Shown: positions 58,501 to 64,000 of the stretch, one piece after another
Position numbering within the stretch: the first letter of the stretch is position 1
How the letters are laid out: each line of letters starts with the position of its first letter
The notes under the pieces: generated by a model
The model's input: only the letters and a program-made list of their open reading frames with translations
What the model was told of the DNA's origin: nothing
Database searches by the model: none
Program-made: the position numbers and the translations under genes
Assembly (NCBI GenBank): GCA_034231615.1
Contig: CM067298.1
Location: 4,407,834-4,471,833 of the forward strand
Length of the DNA: 64,000 nt
Reading direction: 5' to 3'
From: Meghimatium bilineatum
Lineage: Eukaryota; Mollusca; Gastropoda; Stylommatophora; Philomycidae

Positions 58501-59491
58501 ATGTAACTTATAATCAAGCAATAATCTTTATGGACATCTGAAAATATGCAGGTGAACCAGATGTTTAACAGAATTTTAAACCCACATTCTGGTGAACACA
58601 AGGCAAGATTTCTGCTTCACCACAATTTTCTACAAGATGTCAATACGCTTTACTGCAATGATCTACAAGATGTTGATACACTTCTCCACAATGATCAATA
58701 AGATATAAATACACATTTTGCCTTCTGATTGGTGTATTATTGTTACCAGTCATGCCAGGTTGGCAACTGGGTGAATTTTCATTTCTGCCTGGAGAGTGGA
58801 ATGGTACCTGGCAAATTAATTATCTGAAGGTAAATGACTTCCCAGACCTCTTCCCTGGTATAGTGGTGCTACCAGGGAAACTACATAAACTCCACATGTT
58901 ATTTACAAATCACAATGACTTTTATAAAATTTTGTAATAATTTTCTCATCTAATTTTAGCCTTCCCTCATTTGTCACAATCTCCTTATCTATTGTCAGTT
59001 TTCCCTCATTTTTGTTGTTGCTGCTAAGAGATTCCATGGCTGTGATTGTCGTCTGATACTGGATTTTATCATCTGTGATCTGTCCATTACCACCTCCTTC
59101 TTAAGAATTAGTGCTGCACCCGAGACTGCCCTGTTCTTTCCCATAATACTGTCTGTAATTTCATCTAACCACACCAGACAAAGGATTCTCCGCAGATTCC
59201 TGTTAATGTATTTATTAATGATTTTTGACTATGTTCTTACTCTGATTCAGAGCAAGACTTGTCACAACAAAACCATTCCTCAATATCTTCATTCTTATGT
59301 ATTTATGCTGTTTATAAAAATCACACCATATGAACTGATCAGATGTTTCATAGCTAATTTTGGTTTGCTTATATTTGTTATTTTGTCAAGCTGTGTGATA
59401 ATTTTTTGTTTATATTATCAGACTTACTCTCGGTGAAACACTCAACATAGCTCCAAGTTAAATTGAATGGGGCTGGGTGGAGACAATTTAA

Positions 59492-59497
59492 AATAAA
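59492..59497 (+). promoter_or_regulatory. candidate polyadenylation hexamer
   Basis: AATAAA in an AT-rich context, 2.6 kb after the stop codon. It is common by chance in such DNA. Confidence 0.2.
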
Positions 59498-59603
59498 CAT
59501 TGTGTATGTGACTTGGTTTAAAGAATGATTCAATGTGAGTTAGCATGTTGTAAAAATCTGCCATTATATGCTTTCAGGCGAAGAGTGGGACAGAGTAATG
59601 AAA

Positions 59604-59927
59604 GTACTGCTAATAACTGGAAATACACGCAAATCATTGCGTCGACCACAAGGCCTTTATCGAGAGTACATTCACAACAACTAAAATGATGGGTAAAACG
59701 GTACTATTGACATTCACATGGCAGAGTTTTATATATATATTTACTATAAGATACAATGGATTCTCCACAGATATAACTATGATATCTATATTTAGCTCTG
59801 CCGTGAATGTCAATAGTGCCATTCTTACTCATCATTTGTTGTTGGGAATGTGCTCTTGATAAAGGCCTTTTGGTTGAAACATTGATTTGTGTGTATTATT
59901 ATGTATGCTTGCAGTTATTAGCAAAAC
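59604..59927. mobile_element. foldback element, about 320 bp
   Basis: The left arm (to about 59740) is the reverse complement of the right arm (from about 59790). Shared words: GCTAATAACTG at the ends, AAGGCCTTTATC, ACTATTGACATTCAC and GGCAGAG. The right arm has GATAAAGGCCTTTTGGTTGA, the same motif as the outer end of the 16857-18053 element. Confidence 0.88.
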
Positions 59928-60019
59928 TTCATTAGACTGTTCCAAGTTTTGCATATTGGTATTTAGTTTTTTCTGCAGTGAGCACATATTGCATGCTTTA
60001 TTAGCAAAACTTTCAACCA

Positions 60020-61662
60020 TTTTGTGTAACCAGATGTATAAGAGTTGAATGATGAGATGTTGTGTAACCAGATATATAAAAGTTGAATGATGAGATGTTG
60101 TGTAACCAGATATATAAAAGTTGAATGATGAGATGTTGTGTAACCAGATATATAAAAGTTGAATGATGAGATGTTGTGTAACCAGATATATAAAAGTTGA
60201 ATGATGAGATGTTGTGTAACCAGATGTATAAGAGTTGGATGATGAGATGTTGTGTAACCAGATATATAAAAGTTGAATGATGAGATGTTGTGTAACCAGA
60301 TGTATAAGAGTTGGATGATGAGATGTTGTGTAACCAGATATATAAAAGTTGAATGATGAGATGTTGTGTAACCAGATATATAAGAGTTGAATGATGAGAT
60401 GTTGTGTAACTAGATGTATAAGAGTTGAATGATGAGATGTTGTGTAACCAGATGTATAAAAGTTGAATGATGAGATGTTGTGTAACCAGATATATAAAAG
60501 TTGAATGATATGTTGTGTAACCAGATGTATAAGAGTTGGATGATGAGATGTTGTGTAACCAGATATATAAGAGTTGAATGATGAGATGTTGTGTAACCAG
60601 ATGTATAAGAGTTGAATGATGAGATGTTGTGTAACCAGATGTATAAAAGTTGAATGATGAGATGTTGTGTAACCAGATATATAAAAGTTGAATGATGAGA
60701 TGTTGTGTAACCAGATGTATAAGAGTTGGATGATGAGATGTTGTGTAACCAGATGTATAAGAGTTGAATGATGAGATGTTGTGTAACCAGATGTATAAGA
60801 GTTGAATGATGAGATGTTGTGTAACCAGATGTATAAGAGTTGAATGATGAGATGTTGTGTAACCAGATGTATAAGAGTTGAATGATGAGATGTTGTGTAA
60901 CCAGATGTATAAGAGTTGAATGATGAGATGTTGTGTAACCAGATGTATAAGAGTTGAATGATGAGATGTTGTGTAACCAGATGTATAAAAGTTGAATGAT
61001 GAAATGTTGTGTAACCAGATGTATAAGAGTTGAATGATGAGATGTTGTGTAACCAGATGTATAAGAGTTGAATGATGAGATGTTGTGTAACCAGATGTAT
61101 AAGAGTTGAATAATGAGATGTTGTGTAACCAGATGTATAAGAGTTGAATGATGAGATGTTGTGTAACCAGATGTATAAGAGTTGAATGATGAGATGTTGT
61201 GTAACCAGATGTATAAGAGTTGAATGATGAGATGTTGTGTATCCAGATGTATAAGAGTTGAATGATGAGATGTTGTGTAACCAGATATATAAGAGTTGAA
61301 GGATGGGATGTTGTGTAACCAGATATATAAGAGTTGAATGATGAGATGTTGTGTAACCAGATGTATAAGAGTTGAATGATGAGATGTTGTGTAACCAGAT
61401 ATATAAGAGTTGAATGATGAGATGTTGTGTAACCAGATATATAAGAGTTGAATGATGAGATGTTGTGTAACCAGATATATAAGAGTTGAATGATGAGATG
61501 TTGTGTAACCAGATGTATAAGAGTTGAATGATGAGATGTTGTGTAACCAGATATATAAGAGTTGAATGATGAGATGTTGTGTATCCAGATATATAAGAGT
61601 TGAAGGATGGGATGTTGTGTAACCAGATATATAAGAGTTGAAGGATGGGATGTTGTGTAACC
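60020..61662. repeat. 38 bp minisatellite, about 43 copies
   Basis: Unit TGTTGTGTAACCAGATGTAT plus AAGAGTTGAATGATGAGA. Variants ATATATAAA, GGATG and AGGATGGG occur in patches. Minus frames stay open (420-617 codons) because no unit frame holds a stop. Longest array in the window. Confidence 0.98.
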
Positions 61663-62279
61663 AATTTTCCACAAAACCCCAGCAAATTTTGACCTTTAAA
61701 ATGATAATATAGTTGTACGAAGTTTATTACATTATTTTTAAATATTCTGGAGTGGAAACACTTTTACACAGACCTAAATCACATGCCATTCAAGGAATAA
61801 TAGTTATAATTTCAAGGATTAAACCTACAGGTATGTCTTAAAATCCTTCTGTAAACCTAGATCTAGTCTGTAAATGTATTGTTTGAACTTGGTTGATGTT
61901 TTAATATGAATTTAGATAAAACGGCATGGTGTAACTGATTTTCGAGTGTGGAAATAACTTATCTCTCCATAAATAATCATTTGAATCACAATCCATATTG
62001 ATTTTGATGAAAATTCTATAAGATAAATGTCTATAAAAAAATCAATTCATTGTCATGGAGATGCTTTTGTTTGAAATTGTCAATATATTGTGAAAATATC
62101 GATATTTAAATGACATTTAACACATTGTTGCCACTAAAACTGCAGGAAAAAGTAGTCAATTGAATAAAATACCAGATATGTTAAATCTGCTTAAAAAAAT
62201 ATAAAAATTGGGGATTTTTAATTTATTGAAGTGTACCTAGCAATGGCTGTCAAAGACTTTCAATAATTAATTCATGTAG
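61663..62279. other. no gene recognised
   Basis: AT-rich intergenic sequence, no arrays or elements seen. Confidence 0.55.
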
Positions 62280-62905
62280 TAGTGAAAGAAAGTAAAGAGA
62301 AAGGCCTCTTCCTAAATAACAAGAAAACAGAAGTAATGGTTATTTCAAAGAAACAAAATACCACAGCTTGCAAGATCAAATTGATTTAGTATTAAAATAA
62401 GTCCATCAATGCAAGTATTTAGATACAACGATTTTTGCAGAAATGTTTCAATGTATTCCAAAAACAACATTCAGAAAAATGAAAAATATATTGTGTAATA
62501 TGACATTGTTAATAGAGGTGAGGAAGAGAGTTCTGCAGTGCTATATAACCCTTATACTAACATATGGATGCCAGTATTAGACAATGAAGAATTATGAGAA
62601 TACAATGGACTTTCAGGAAAACTAATGTGGAGGTGTTGAAAGAATCAAATGCAAGATGGAGCTTAATCAATAATATAAGAAAAAGACAATCTACAATTTT
62701 TGGCCATGTTATGAGACAGGGAGGTTTGGAGAACATAGTCACAAAAGGCAAGATTGAGAGCAACAGAGACAGAAGGTGAGAACGTGTGAAAATATTCAAC
62801 AGTTTAAAAGCTTGGCATAGCAGGAAACAACAGCGATCATGATACATAATACTGGAGACAGAGAACCATGAGCCCTAGCACAAGCCGGAATATGGCATCC
62901 GATGA
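62280..62905 (+). mobile_element. RTE-like LINE fragment
   Basis: Reads [34 protein letters not shown], degraded thumb, then [40 protein letters not shown]. Close relative of the 21590-22794 copy, with frameshifts. It ends in GATGATG, like that copy's tail. Confidence 0.88.
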
Positions 62906-64000
62906 TGTATATTATTGTCAAAGTGTATGGTATGTATGTTTATTGACTCAAGAAACACTGTATGTCTATTTGTAATCATATTTGTTAACATACATATGTG
63001 TCTATTGTTTTATCATAACTTCACATTGTGTGATATAGTGAAGAATATTCACGTTTGGTCCGTTTATGATTGCGCGCTCATTTTTGTAAATGCTTTCATT
63101 ATTTTTTAAACAGATGTATGTTTGTATAAAGATATTTATTATCATCCGTATTCTATTTTTTCAGAAATGTTTCAATGTATTCCAAGTTTGTTATTCAATT
63201 TTCACGCTACACATTGAAAATATATATATATATATGTTACCATATACCAAATAGTTTTTGGTGATTTGTTATGTTAATTGGTATGAAAATTCGCATACAT
63301 CACCACAGCCAACAAATGCTGGGTTGATAGCTAAGTCCTGTAAAGGATATGCTACCAATTGATATGATTGGACTGAACTCCTGTGTTTGAGCATGTTGAG
63401 ATGAAAGGGTTAATGTGTATATAAATGTTTCCATATTACTGGTTATATGTGTGACAGTGTGAATCTGCCAGTATTAGATTTGGAAAAGATAATTACTGGA
63501 GGGGAAGTTATTATATTTAGGGTTGATTGTTAGACTTAAGGGAAGTTAATTAGACTTGTACGTGGTTGAGACTTATTGGGGGGGGGGGGGGGGGGAGGTA
63601 ATTAGCCATGAGGGGAGTTTATTGGAGTTGAACATTTATCATGAACAAATTGACACAAGTAAATGAAGCCGACATGAAACTGGTGCTCATTGTTTTCCCT
63701 CTCGAATGTCACATGACAAGTAAACTTGTCTTACATGACATTCACAAAGATATGTTCACAGATCAGTACCTCTTCCATTTATCTGTTAATTGGACTTTGA
63801 ATCAATCACCAATTAATTGCAAACTGTATGTTATATTAATTTCCTTGCACAATTACTTCTAATTTGTATGGAATTATTCCCTTTGCCCTGGGAATGAAGC
63901 CCAGAGTTTTTCCTGATCAGTCGGGACTGAAAGGATTAAGCAATCAGAGACTATTATTGAATGGCTTTGATATAACCAAATTGGACTGACGTCCACAGTT
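62906..64000. other. no gene recognised
   Basis: AT-rich. Holds a short (TA)n at about 63220, a SINE-tail-like block near 63317-63360 (GGGTTGATAGCTAAGTCCTG) and a poly-G run at about 63579-63594. A 73-codon frame at 63641 has no recognisable motif. Confidence 0.55.

Noticed and set aside
59832..61685. Open minus frames of 420-617 codons
   Set aside because: Translation of a 38 bp minisatellite in all three frames; the peptides are shifted versions of one another.

Overview
This is a eukaryotic, almost certainly metazoan, genomic window. It holds one split gene on the + strand in a large AT-rich, repeat-filled landscape. The gene is recognisable exon by exon as a PTPN3/PTPN4 (Drosophila Ptpmeg, worm ptp-1) type cytoplasmic protein tyrosine phosphatase. 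The window carries twelve coding exons from 8156 to 56881: a linker exon, three PDZ exons, a PDZ-to-PTP linker exon and seven exons of a complete PTP catalytic domain with stop codon. They join in frame to 476 residues after one split first codon. The N-terminal FERM part is not seen and presumably lies left of the window. The non-LTR element families and the intron and repeat style suggest a marine invertebrate, perhaps a mollusc. That is an inference from resemblance, not a demonstrated identification.

Layout. 1-8155 is upstream intron or flank with minisatellites, a TA-flanked foldback element (4179-4560), an RNase H-bearing non-LTR fragment (about 4800-5476), its likely C-terminal end (6480-6770) and tRNA-like SINE heads. 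8156-8321 is the first visible exon. 8322-30146 is a 21.8 kb intron packed with RTE-type LINE pieces on both strands, a 1.2 kb long-inverted-repeat element (16857-18053) and arrays of 25, 70, 30, about 36 and 26 bp units. 30147-56881 holds the other eleven exons. Every intron in this part contains at least one tandem array. 56882-64000 is 3' UTR or intergenic sequence, with a LINE fragment, a foldback element, a 1.6 kb array of 38 bp units and a final LINE fragment.

The most unusual observations are these. (i) A 54 bp array of about 21 units directly follows the PTP exon 51324-51459, and each unit copies that exon's end plus its 5' splice site. (ii) A new-looking dispersed element of about 600 bp with an AACC-type tail has clear 12-13 bp target duplications, one of them inside that array. 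(iii) Several minisatellites demonstrably arose inside transposon copies. (iv) Two LINE copies share an AGD in place of the ADD catalytic motif. (v) Several foldback elements are present, two of which carry the same end motif. I found no evidence for an undescribed multi-gene system. The long open frames in the arrays are by-products of stop-free repeat units.
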